This document shows, in pieces, positions 1 through 6,211 of a stretch of DNA of 13,600 nt (its first letter is position 1; every line of letters starts with the position of its first letter). The notes beneath the pieces are model-generated. The model searched no databases. It had not been told where the DNA came from and worked only from the letters and a program-made list of their open reading frames with translations. The position numbers and the translations under genes are program-made. The stretch covers positions 1 through 13,600 of the forward strand of contig JANYJT010000032.1 in assembly GCA_025358395.1 (NCBI GenBank), read 5' to 3'. The DNA is from Bacteroidia bacterium (GTDB taxonomy: Bacteria; Bacteroidota; Bacteroidia; Bacteroidales; Prolixibacteraceae).

Positions 1-57
1 GTTAAGCCCGTCAGCGCCAATGGTACTGCGTCACAGTGGGAGAGTAGGTCGCCGCCC
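1..57 (+). rRNA. rrf: 5S ribosomal RNA, 3' part (partial)
   Basis: The first bases match the conserved 3' half of bacterial 5S rRNA: the GTTAAGCCCGTCAGCGCC block, then a GGTACTGC segment, then GTGGGAGAGTAGGTCGCCGCC up to about base 56. The 5' half lies outside the window, so this is the end of an rRNA operon read on the plus strand. A strong intrinsic terminator follows about 10 bases later, as expected for the last gene of an rrn operon. The exact 3' end is uncertain by a few bases. Confidence 0.93.
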
Positions 58-66
58 TGTTAAACT

Positions 67-105
67 GATCCCCGGTTCATGTATTTGAGCCGGGGATCTT
101 CTTTT
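67..105 (+). terminator. Intrinsic terminator of the rRNA operon
   Basis: GATCCCCGGTTCA (67-79) pairs with TTGAGCCGGGGATC (85-98) to give a 13-bp stem with one G-T pair and a 6-base loop. It is followed by the T-rich tract TTCTTTTT. Position directly after the 5S rRNA and orientation both fit termination of the rrn transcript. Confidence 0.88.
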
Positions 106-171
106 TACCCCTCCGGGGATAAGGCAAAAGGCGAAAGGAGAGAACTTCAAAGATTTAAGCTGCTGATGCAC

Positions 172-227
172 AGACATAAGACATAAGACATAAGACATGA
201 GACATGAGACATGAGACATGAGACATG
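172..227. repeat. Tandem heptamer array AGACATR x 8
   Basis: There are eight uninterrupted 7-nt units: three AGACATA followed by five AGACATG. The array ends in AGAGAGGG. The clean split into two unit variants suggests growth by slippage or unequal copying. A short open reading frame crosses it on the minus strand, but that is simply translated repeat and is not called. Confidence 0.95.
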
Positions 228-259
228 AGAGAGGGTGTCATCTCGATCGCGGCGAACAC

Positions 260-308
260 TAACCATTAACCACTAACCATTAACCATTAACCACTAACCA
301 CTAACCAT
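260..308. repeat. Tandem heptamer array TAACCAY x 7
   Basis: There are seven 7-nt units in the order T, C, T, T, C, C, T at the last position (TAACCAT or TAACCAC). The array is in perfect register and runs into the pyrimidine-rich tract at 311-331. The unit sequence is unrelated to the array at 172-227 although the period is the same. Confidence 0.95.
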
Positions 309-335
309 TATCCTTTTCCCTTTTGCCTTTTTTCG

Positions 336-1544
336 TCAGAAAAAGAGTATTCCTGCCAGTCCGGCCAGTGGTATTATGTAGATGACATCCGCCTTGAATC
401 TTACCAACAATATTAGTACCGTAAGAAAGATGATCGCAGAGGGCCAAATTATTTCTGCCTCTTTACCTACCGTAAATGCAGCTGAAAATATCATGCCAAT
501 GATGGCAGGCCTCATCCCTTTAAAAATTGAAGTTATGATTTTCGAGTCTTTCATCTTCTTCAGAAAACCGGATAGAATTATCATCAGTAAACTTGGTGGT
601 AAAAAAATGGCAATGGTAGCGACACAAGCACCAAGATAACCGGCAACCCTGAATCCAATAAAAGTCGCAGTTAGTATAACCGGACCGGGAGTTATTTGCC
701 CCATAGCTATGGCATCCGCAAATTCTTTAGTATTTAACCAGTGATATCCTTCAACAATGACCTGCTGCATGGCTGGTATAATAACATATCCGCCTCCGAA
801 AAGTGTCAGACTCATTCCCGAAAAAGTTAGGAAAATGGTACGGTTGATCTTGTACCAACCGAAAGTATCAATTTCAAAATAACGGATGACAAAGCCTATA
901 ATAGCAATGGTCGCAAAGGTTACCACCGTAATAATCAGCCACTTTTTATGGTTGAAGGAAAATGCTTGATTGTTCTCTTTCTCATTTTCCGGACCGGGTT
1001 CATGATATAAGTAATATCCGGCTACGGCACTGATGATTATCACAATTAAAGTTGCAAAGAAAGAATGAATTGTAAGCAGACAAACTGCCGCAAGAATACA
1101 CATGATCCATTGCCTGAAATCGGTAATTTGCTTTTGTGCCATAGAAAAGGCCACATTGAGAATAATGGCAGTAATAGCTGGTAAAATGCCCATGAAGAAC
1201 TTGGTAAAGACGGGTAATTCGCCATAAGTGGAATAGATGACTCCTAATCCGACGATGAGGAGAAAACCTGGGATAACGGTGGCTACCATGCTTACCAGAG
1301 CTCCTTTTATGCCTCTTAACTGATAACCTATGTAGGTGATCACATTGATAGCTACCGCACCCGGGAGCACTGAAGCAAGCGATATTCCATCTAAAACGAG
1401 CTCTTCCTTAATAATTTTGTCTTTGTCGACCAATTGTTTTTGAACTACCGCAATCAGGGCCATAAAGCCTCCCCAGGAGATCGCCCCGATTTTTAGAAAG
1501 GTAAAAAACAAGTATTTGAGGGAAATTTCTTTGTCAGAATGCAT
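336..1544 (-). CDS. chrA: Chromate transporter (CHR/ChrA family), two-domain form
   Basis: This is a polytopic inner-membrane protein of about 402 residues made of two homologous CHR halves, which is the long-chain ChrA architecture. The N-terminal half carries GAISWGGFMALIAV (about residues 20-33) and LPGAVAINVITYIGYQLRG (about 60-78). The C-terminal half carries LFGGGYVIIPAMQQ (about 248-261) and AMGQITPGPV (about 280-289), the family's best conserved signatures. A hydrophilic linker rich in Glu and Asn (about 182-199) separates the halves. Family members export chromate, probably by proton antiport, but many have untested substrates. I chose ATG at 1544; an in-frame TTG at 1565 would add seven residues, and neither has a clear ribosome-binding site. 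No chrB regulator adjoins the gene. The gene is divergent from the sugar trio, and the spacer holds two palindromes that could control it. Confidence 0.88.
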   Translation of the reverse strand: MHSDKEISLKYLFFTFLKIGAISWGGFMALIAVVQKQLVDKDKIIKEELVLDGISLASVLPGAVAINVITYIGYQLRGIKGALVSMVATVIPGFLLIVGLGVIYSTYGELPVFTKFFMGILPAITAIILNVAFSMAQKQITDFRQWIMCILAAVCLLTIHSFFATLIVIIISAVAGYYLYHEPGPENEKENNQAFSFNHKKWLIITVVTFATIAIIGFVIRYFEIDTFGWYKINRTIFLTFSGMSLTLFGGGYVIIPAMQQVIVEGYHWLNTKEFADAIAMGQITPGPVILTATFIGFRVAGYLGACVATIAIFLPPSLLMIILSGFLKKMKDSKIITSIFKGMRPAIIGMIFSAAFTVGKEAEIIWPSAIIFLTVLILLVRFKADVIYIIPLAGLAGILFF

Positions 1545-1568
1545 GTATTGGAAAATTTTCTCCAAGAT

Positions 1569-1595
1569 AATTAATTTGAATCATTCAAATCAATT
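1569..1595. promoter_or_regulatory. 27-bp palindrome in the chrA leader
   Basis: AATTAATTTGAAT (1569-1581), centre C (1582) and ATTCAAATCAATT (1583-1595) form a 13+1+13 palindrome with one mismatched pair. The central 17 bp (1574-1590) are perfect. It lies just upstream of the two possible chrA starts. It could be a dimeric repressor site or a hairpin in the leader. No T-tract supports a terminator. The cognate protein is unknown. Confidence 0.5.
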
Positions 1596-1605
1596 CTCGA
1601 AACAC

Positions 1606-1642
1606 TTTCATCAATTTGGAGCATTGCTCCAAATTGATGAAA
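1606..1642. promoter_or_regulatory. 37-bp perfect palindrome upstream of chrA
   Basis: The 18-base arm TTTCATCAATTTGGAGCA (1606-1623), one central T, and the exactly complementary arm (1625-1642) make a perfect 18+1+18 inverted repeat. On the minus strand a loose Bacteroidota-type promoter overlaps it: TTTG (complement of 1659-1662), 21 bases, then TCAATTTG (complement of 1630-1637, within the palindrome; TAnnTTTG expected). This is where an operator over the chrA promoter would sit. A transcription terminator is unlikely because both flanking genes start here and no T-tract follows. Confidence 0.6.
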
Positions 1643-1784
1643 ATTCTGCCTGCTAGTGCAAATTAAATCAGGTAAAAGCTATATTTACATACGAATCGGA
1701 CAACTATTGGTATATTATATGAAATGACAGAATTTTATTTCTCCCGGAATAAAATAAGATTCTCCGGATTAATGACTATTAAGC

Positions 1785-3050
1785 ATGAATAACGAAGAAG
1801 TTTTGGGTTTAAAAAGAGAGGCAGAGATACATCTGTTAACTGAATTGTTACCATTCTGGACAACCAGAATGAAGGATGATGTAAATGGTGGTTTCCTGAC
1901 ACATTTTGACCAATATGGGATGGACACCGGTGAAGATGAAAAGTCACTAATCGCTCAGACCAGATGCATTTATACGATTGCCTCTGCGCACCGGGCGGGT
2001 TATGGGGAAGGAAAACTGGCAAAATTGGCCAGTCATGGTGTTGATTTTCTCATCGGCAAGATGTGGGACAAAAAGCATGGTGGGTTCTTCTGGATGATGA
2101 ACCGCAAAGGGGAGGTGAAAATTGATCAGAAAATTATCTATGGACACAGTTTCGCTATCTATTGCCTGAGTGAATATACCTTAGCTACCGGTGACCAAAG
2201 AGGGCGGGAATATGCCGAAAAGACTTTTGATTTGATTCAGAAGTACTGCGCTGACACCCGTTATGGCGGATACTGGGAGATGTTTCATCGGGATTGGACC
2301 CTGTGTGGCCCGGGGAGTCAGGGGGGAGACCGCAAAACATTGGATGTGCACATGCACTTGATGGAGGCATTTACCACTTTGTATGAATGCTCCGGTCAGG
2401 AGGTTCATAGAAGAAAGCTTTTGGAAGACATCGATCTCCTGATAAATAAAATTATTCATCCGGTTTATAAGACGGGCATTCCCCAGTTTTTCAAAGATTG
2501 GTCCGTCGCCCCGCAAATAAAGTTCGATATCATCTGGGGATGGGACCGTTTCTCTGAAGAGGGACAGAAAGGCAATGCTACAGACAATACATGTTATGGC
2601 CATAACGCAGAATTTGCCTGGCTTCTGTTGCATTCGCTGGTAATATTGAACGAGGAACCGAACGATTATAAAGAGCTTTTCAAGATAATATATGACCATA
2701 CCGTTGACAATGGCATTGATACAGAATTTGGTGGAGTCTATGTTGAAGGTCCTCATTCCGGCGGTGTCTATGATAAGGAAAAGGAGTTCTGGCAACAAGC
2801 AGAAGTATTGATAGGACTCTTGGATGCGGTGATCCTTTTTGGTCCGGAGAAATACTGGGATGCCTACAAAAATGTGCACCGGTTTGTTTATGACAAATTT
2901 GTCAACAAGAAGGTAGGAGAATGGTATCCTTTGCTTTCCCGAAAGGGAGAACCTGTATGGACGCATATGGGACACTCCTGGAAGATCAATTATCATACGG
3001 TAAGAGCTGTGATTCAGAGCATCAATAGGATGAACAAGCTTCTGGCTTAG
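1785..3050 (+). CDS. AGE-family sugar 2-epimerase (cellobiose/mannobiose 2-epimerase-like)
   Basis: This 421-residue cytoplasmic protein without a signal peptide has the usual length and alpha6/alpha6-barrel motifs of the N-acylglucosamine 2-epimerase superfamily. Visible motifs, in order, are QTR (Arg60), YGHSFAIYCLSEY (119-131), LDVHMHLMEAF (186-196), YGHNAEFAWLL (271-281; His273, Glu276), EFWQQAE (334-340) and HSWKINYHTVRA (397-408; His397, His404). In characterised cellobiose 2-epimerases the equivalent Arg, the His and Glu of HNxE and a C-terminal His form the active site, so all essentials seem present. Enzymes of this type interconvert the reducing-end glucose and mannose units of beta-1,4-disaccharides; others act on N-acetylglucosamine or free aldoses and ketoses. 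It leads a same-strand trio with 3148-4179 and the symporter. The exact substrate cannot be read from sequence. Confidence 0.8.
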   Translation: MNNEEVLGLKREAEIHLLTELLPFWTTRMKDDVNGGFLTHFDQYGMDTGEDEKSLIAQTRCIYTIASAHRAGYGEGKLAKLASHGVDFLIGKMWDKKHGGFFWMMNRKGEVKIDQKIIYGHSFAIYCLSEYTLATGDQRGREYAEKTFDLIQKYCADTRYGGYWEMFHRDWTLCGPGSQGGDRKTLDVHMHLMEAFTTLYECSGQEVHRRKLLEDIDLLINKIIHPVYKTGIPQFFKDWSVAPQIKFDIIWGWDRFSEEGQKGNATDNTCYGHNAEFAWLLLHSLVILNEEPNDYKELFKIIYDHTVDNGIDTEFGGVYVEGPHSGGVYDKEKEFWQQAEVLIGLLDAVILFGPEKYWDAYKNVHRFVYDKFVNKKVGEWYPLLSRKGEPVWTHMGHSWKINYHTVRAVIQSINRMNKLLA

Positions 3051-3059
3051 AAGAAGGTT

Positions 3060-3120
3060 TTAGCATTTAGCTGTTAGCCTTTAGCCAAAGCTAATAGCAA
3101 AATGCTAATAGCTGAAGGCT
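3060..3120. repeat. Inverted heptamer array between the epimerase and the next gene
   Basis: Four 7-nt units of type TTAGCNN (TTAGCAT, TTAGCTG, TTAGCCT, TTAGCCA; 3060-3087) are followed by four units of the opposite orientation (GCTAATA, GCAAAAT, GCTAATA, GCTGAAG; 3090-3117, then GCT). The two halves fold on each other: 3061-3078 pairs with 3090-3107 over 18 positions with two imperfect pairs and an 11-base loop. It sits inside a probable operon, so the hairpin would be in the mRNA. No T-tract follows, so it is not a standard terminator. Confidence 0.85.
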
Positions 3121-3147
3121 TAAATAGTAATAGATTTAGCGTAAAAT

Positions 3148-4179
3148 ATGCAATACAAAGGCAGATACGAGGCGTTCGACCCTGCACAGATCAAAACTTA
3201 TCCTGTTAAGGGTAGAACAAACAAAGTAAAATATTCCGATCTCAGGGAGATAGATGAAGTGCTGAAAATGGGCATTGAATTGCCTGAAGAGGTAAAAAAA
3301 AGCATTGATTCCCTGGCAGCAAATATCATTGAACGGCGGGATAAAGGTCAGCCGATCCTACTCTTTACCGGAGGACATCTGGTAAAAAATGGCTTGAATC
3401 GATTGCTGGTTGACCTTATTCACAAGGGCCTCTTTACAATTGTCTCCGGAAACGGAGCGACCTCCATACACGATTTCGAACTTGCCTTGATGGGAGAGAC
3501 GAGTGAATATGTCCCGCAAGCCCTGGAACTGGGAGAGTTTGGCATGGCCTATGAGTTCAACTATATCAATGCTGCGCTTAGTGTCGGGAACAAGAAAAAG
3601 TTGGGATATGGAGAGGCTGTCGGAAAAATGATCTGCAAAAAATCGTTTCGAAAAAAGGTGGCCAAATACCTTGGAATTGATTCGGAAACAATCGTATTTG
3701 CCCACCCTGAGCTTAGCATAGCGGCAACTTGTTATGAAATGAAGATCCCATTTACAGTTCATGTTGGAATTGGCACGGATGTATTGGATCAGCATTACTG
3801 GTTCGATGGATGTGCCAAAGGCGGATGCTCAGGTCGGGACTTTTTAATCTATACCCGGGAAGTTTCCAAATTGGTGAATGGAGGCGTCATATTGAATATT
3901 GGAAGTGCCGTCACCGGACCGGAAGTGTTCTTAAAGGCAGCTTCCATGGTTGGAAATATCCAACAAACTCCATCCGACATCATAACTGCCAATTTTGATT
4001 TGAGACCTTACAAACCTGAAACTGCCACCAACGAAACAACGGTAGGTTATTATTTCAGGGACCAAAAGAGCATAGTTGCTCGTATTCCAGAGGCATTTGG
4101 AGGCAAGGGTTTTTATATCGAGGGAAACCAAATTCAAACATTTCCATATCTTTATCAGCAACTTATCAAATTGCTTTAG
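3148..4179 (+). CDS. Uncharacterised conserved protein, possibly deoxyhypusine-synthase-like Rossmann fold
   Basis: This is a soluble 343-residue protein without signal peptide or membrane segments. Strong-looking motifs are LLFTGGHLVKNGL (71-83), SGNGATSIHDFELALMGETS (100-119), FAHPELSIAATCYEMKIP (184-201), VHVGIGTD (204-211), NIGSAVTGPEVFLKA (250-264) and TANFD (280-284). The pattern of glycine-rich turns after beta-strands suggests a nucleotide-binding Rossmann-like fold. The GATxIHDFELAL stretch recalls deoxyhypusine-synthase-related bacterial proteins, an assignment made from memory. I see no counterpart of the active-site lysine segment of true deoxyhypusine synthase, so that activity is unlikely. 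Its place between a sugar epimerase (97 bases upstream) and a sugar symporter (50 bases downstream) suggests a role in sugar or sugar-acid metabolism. No function should be assigned. Confidence 0.75.
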   Translation: MQYKGRYEAFDPAQIKTYPVKGRTNKVKYSDLREIDEVLKMGIELPEEVKKSIDSLAANIIERRDKGQPILLFTGGHLVKNGLNRLLVDLIHKGLFTIVSGNGATSIHDFELALMGETSEYVPQALELGEFGMAYEFNYINAALSVGNKKKLGYGEAVGKMICKKSFRKKVAKYLGIDSETIVFAHPELSIAATCYEMKIPFTVHVGIGTDVLDQHYWFDGCAKGGCSGRDFLIYTREVSKLVNGGVILNIGSAVTGPEVFLKAASMVGNIQQTPSDIITANFDLRPYKPETATNETTVGYYFRDQKSIVARIPEAFGGKGFYIEGNQIQTFPYLYQQLIKLL

Positions 4180-4229
4180 TCAAATTAGTTCACTTTAGTC
4201 ACTACTTTTAACAACTAAACCAACACTGC

Positions 4230-5843
4230 ATGAACTTATCACTAACCTCTCTGGACTGGTTCGTCTTCTCTTTTGTCATGATCGGAAGTATGGCTTTTGG
4301 CCTGTGGATGGCCTACCGGAAGAAAGCCGGTGAGAACAGCGCTAATTTCTTTCTAGGAGGGAGAAAAATTGCCTGGCCAATTGTCGGGGCCTCATTGTTT
4401 GCTACCAATATTGGTGCGGAGCATCTGGTTGGTTTGTCGGGAGATTCTTACAGGTATGGCTTATCAGCAGGATCTGTCGAATTGACGACGGCCATTACCC
4501 TGGGTTTTGCCTGTGCCATCCTGTTCCCACATTACATGAAGAACAAAATCTTCACGATACCGGAATTCCTTGAACTGAGATACGACCGTAGAGCACGGAC
4601 ATTCTTCTCGGGTTTGATGCTGGTTATCAGTGTAATGACGAAACTAGCATTTACCTTGTTTGCAGGAGCGCTTGTCCTCAATAGCATTCTGGGCTGGAAC
4701 GTAATGACTACGGTCTTTTACATTGGCGCCGTTGTGGCCGTTTTCACGATTATCGGAGGATTTACCGCCGTTGCATATACGGATGCGATCCAGGTAATAA
4801 TTATTTTGCTTGGATCATCGATCATGCTTTTTATTGGATTGGACAAAGTCGGCGGTTGGGGTGGACTGATGGAAAAAGTACCCGAAATGATGAAGATATC
4901 CAAACCTGTCTCAGATCCTGTTTATCCCTTCTGGGGAATTCTGGCAACCGCTTTTTATGCCGGGATCTTCTATTGGGGTATTGACCAGGTAAATGTTCAG
5001 CGAACATTGTCTGCCCCCGATTTGAAAAATGCCCGCTGGGGAGCCATGTTCGCTACTTTCCTGAAATTATTTCCCATCTTCATTTTCGCTCTTCCCGGTG
5101 TAATTGCTTTCGCGTTGTTTCCCAATGAATTGCAAGGTGATGAGTCCAAACAGACTTTTGTACTCCTGCTGAACAAACTTTTACCAACAGGGTTGAGAGG
5201 ACTGTTGCTTGCCTCGCTGATGGCCGCACTTGTTACCTCATTGATAGCCGTTTTAAATTCTGTTTCGACACTTGTGGTTAGGGATTTTATTCTTGAATTT
5301 AATCCAAAGGTTTCAGAAAAGAGACAAGTTACGCTTGGCCGTTATGTTATTGTTCTGGTCACGTTACTTGGCTTTGGAGCTGCATATCTGGTTTATAAAA
5401 ACGAGGAAGGATTGTACAAGTATCTTCAGACCATCTCCGCTTATCTGGTGATACCTGTTTTTCCGGCTATCTTCTTTGGGATCATAAGTAAAAAGGTAAC
5501 GATGAAAGGGGCGATTGTGTCCGTTTTTGTTGGAATAGTTCTGGCAACGATCTTTGTTATTGATCAATTGATCGGACCCGTAGACGGAGCTCAATATTTT
5601 CCAATATTACATCATCCGCTGACATTGAATTTTGGTTTCAGGGGATTATGGGCTGAGATTCTGATTACCGGAGTGTTGTTTGCCGTTTCCGCCTTTACCG
5701 AGAAAACAGCCCCTGAGAAACTCGAAAAGACGACCATCAACTATTCCGGTGGAGTGGCAAAATTTGAAGGCATTACCGACTGGCGATTGCATTGGAGTAT
5801 TCTGGCTTTGATAACTTTGGGATTGTATATTTGGCTGAGCTGA
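4230..5843 (+). CDS. Sodium:solute symporter (SSS family, SGLT-like sugar transporter)
   Basis: This 537-residue inner-membrane protein has the many hydrophobic segments of the SSS family. Signature stretches match the vSGLT pattern: FFLGGRKIAWPIVGASLFATN (40-60), GAEHLVGLSGDSYRYGLSAG (62-81), IFTIPEFLELRY (107-118), GIDQVNVQRTLSA (250-262), FLKLFPIFIFALPGVIA (277-293) and LLASLMAALVTSLIAVLNS (326-344). Compared by memory with vSGLT, the Na2-site hydroxyls (Thr336/Ser337) and sugar-site residues Glu84, Lys279 and Gln400 are kept. His65 replaces a Gln and Asp252 replaces an Asn. It should import a sugar or sugar derivative with sodium. It is third in the trio with the epimerase. A weak 6-bp stem (5857-5862 with 5873-5878) follows the stop. 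Confidence 0.88.
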   Translation: MNLSLTSLDWFVFSFVMIGSMAFGLWMAYRKKAGENSANFFLGGRKIAWPIVGASLFATNIGAEHLVGLSGDSYRYGLSAGSVELTTAITLGFACAILFPHYMKNKIFTIPEFLELRYDRRARTFFSGLMLVISVMTKLAFTLFAGALVLNSILGWNVMTTVFYIGAVVAVFTIIGGFTAVAYTDAIQVIIILLGSSIMLFIGLDKVGGWGGLMEKVPEMMKISKPVSDPVYPFWGILATAFYAGIFYWGIDQVNVQRTLSAPDLKNARWGAMFATFLKLFPIFIFALPGVIAFALFPNELQGDESKQTFVLLLNKLLPTGLRGLLLASLMAALVTSLIAVLNSVSTLVVRDFILEFNPKVSEKRQVTLGRYVIVLVTLLGFGAAYLVYKNEEGLYKYLQTISAYLVIPVFPAIFFGIISKKVTMKGAIVSVFVGIVLATIFVIDQLIGPVDGAQYFPILHHPLTLNFGFRGLWAEILITGVLFAVSAFTEKTAPEKLEKTTINYSGGVAKFEGITDWRLHWSILALITLGLYIWLS

Positions 5844-5878
5844 GTCAGATAACCTGCTAACTGTTCACAAATAGTTAG

Positions 5879-6003
5879 TCCGAGGAAGAAAAAAAACTTC
5901 GGGATCATTTGTCTTGGTACTGTGTTGACAAGGCTACTAAATACGGATTGCCTGTAAAAATGCATACAGGCCAATGGGAAATGAAGCATGTAACTGAAAA
6001 TGG
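5879..6003 (+). pseudogene. Amidohydrolase-family remnant (internal fragment)
   Basis: In frame from base 5882 the sequence encodes KKLRDHLSWYCVDKATKYGL followed by PVKMHTG, ending at 5971. This matches the (W/F)YCxxKAxxYGLPVKxHTG segment I recall from metal-dependent amidohydrolases of the Amidohydrolase_2 type. There is no start: a TAG stop lies at 5876-5878. The family resemblance stops after HTG, where members usually continue GYYAG. The reading frame then runs through unrelated-looking residues to a stop near 6048. This is therefore an internal piece of about 30 family-like residues of a gene that is normally several hundred codons long. Frame and codon composition look like former coding sequence. 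Confidence 0.65.
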
Positions 6004-6017
6004 GATCTTCCCAAAAC

Positions 6018-6167
6018 CCGACTCCGGAACATGTTGCAGAACTTGAAAAAGCTGGTCAATTGCAGTTGTTTACTTCACCTGAATGGATTAAAATTGTAGA
6101 TGGTAAAGCCACCATGAAGAAGGCGCTTCCCGGACAGGGTGTTTCACTGTTGCAGTTCTCCTGGTAA
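6018..6167 (+). pseudogene. C-terminal remnant of a glycoside hydrolase (GH39-like, tentative)
   Basis: A frame different from the preceding amidohydrolase fragment reads PTPEHVAELEKAGQLQLF, then TSPEWIKIVDGKATMKKALP, then GQGVSLLQFSW and a TAA at 6165-6167. An SPEW...V.DGK.....LP.QGVSLL.(L/F).W ending is the kind of last beta-strand pair found at the C-terminus of bacterial beta-xylosidase-like (GH39-type) and similar clan-A hydrolases. About 49 codons remain and the catalytic barrel is missing. It lies 46 bases downstream of the amidohydrolase piece and ends 44 bases before the GH106 start, so two unrelated gene ends have been brought together by deletion. The exact GH family is uncertain. 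Confidence 0.55.
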
Positions 6168-6211
6168 TCAATCCTGTGAAAGTTGTTGTTATCGATTAAT
6201 ACTAACTGAAT

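Larger units (their letters stand above)
121..331. repeat. Gene-free heptanucleotide repeat block bounded by inverted tracts
   Basis: Bases 105-335 hold no convincing gene. AAGGCAAAAGGCGAAAGGA (121-139) is complementary to TCCTTTTCCCTTTTGCCTT (311-329) with two mismatches, and each tract is itself built on a 7-nt period (AAGGCRA units; CCTTTTB units). Between them lie two further heptamer arrays with different units, at 172-227 and 260-308. The only non-repetitive stretches are 140-171 and 228-259. The inverted tracts make the block look like a discrete unit, but no transposase, target duplication or other mobile hallmark is visible. Confidence 0.7.

Noticed and set aside
172..308. CRISPR-like or telomere-like array
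   Set aside because: The units are 7 nt with no spacers and no cas genes nearby, so these are simple tandem repeats.
121..331. Mobile element (MITE) bounded by inverted repeats
   Set aside because: The ends are heptamer tracts with mismatches, no target-site duplication is seen, and no transposase is present. Kept only as a repeat block.
1657..1688. Promoter for the epimerase operon (TGCA-N19-TATATTTAC)
   Set aside because: The -7 part is close to consensus, but the -33 part does not match TTTG. Too weak to annotate.
2181..2996. A 271-codon open frame on the minus strand opposite the epimerase gene
   Set aside because: The plus-strand protein has full AGE-family motifs. The minus-strand translation shows no recognisable domain or signal and is a shadow frame.
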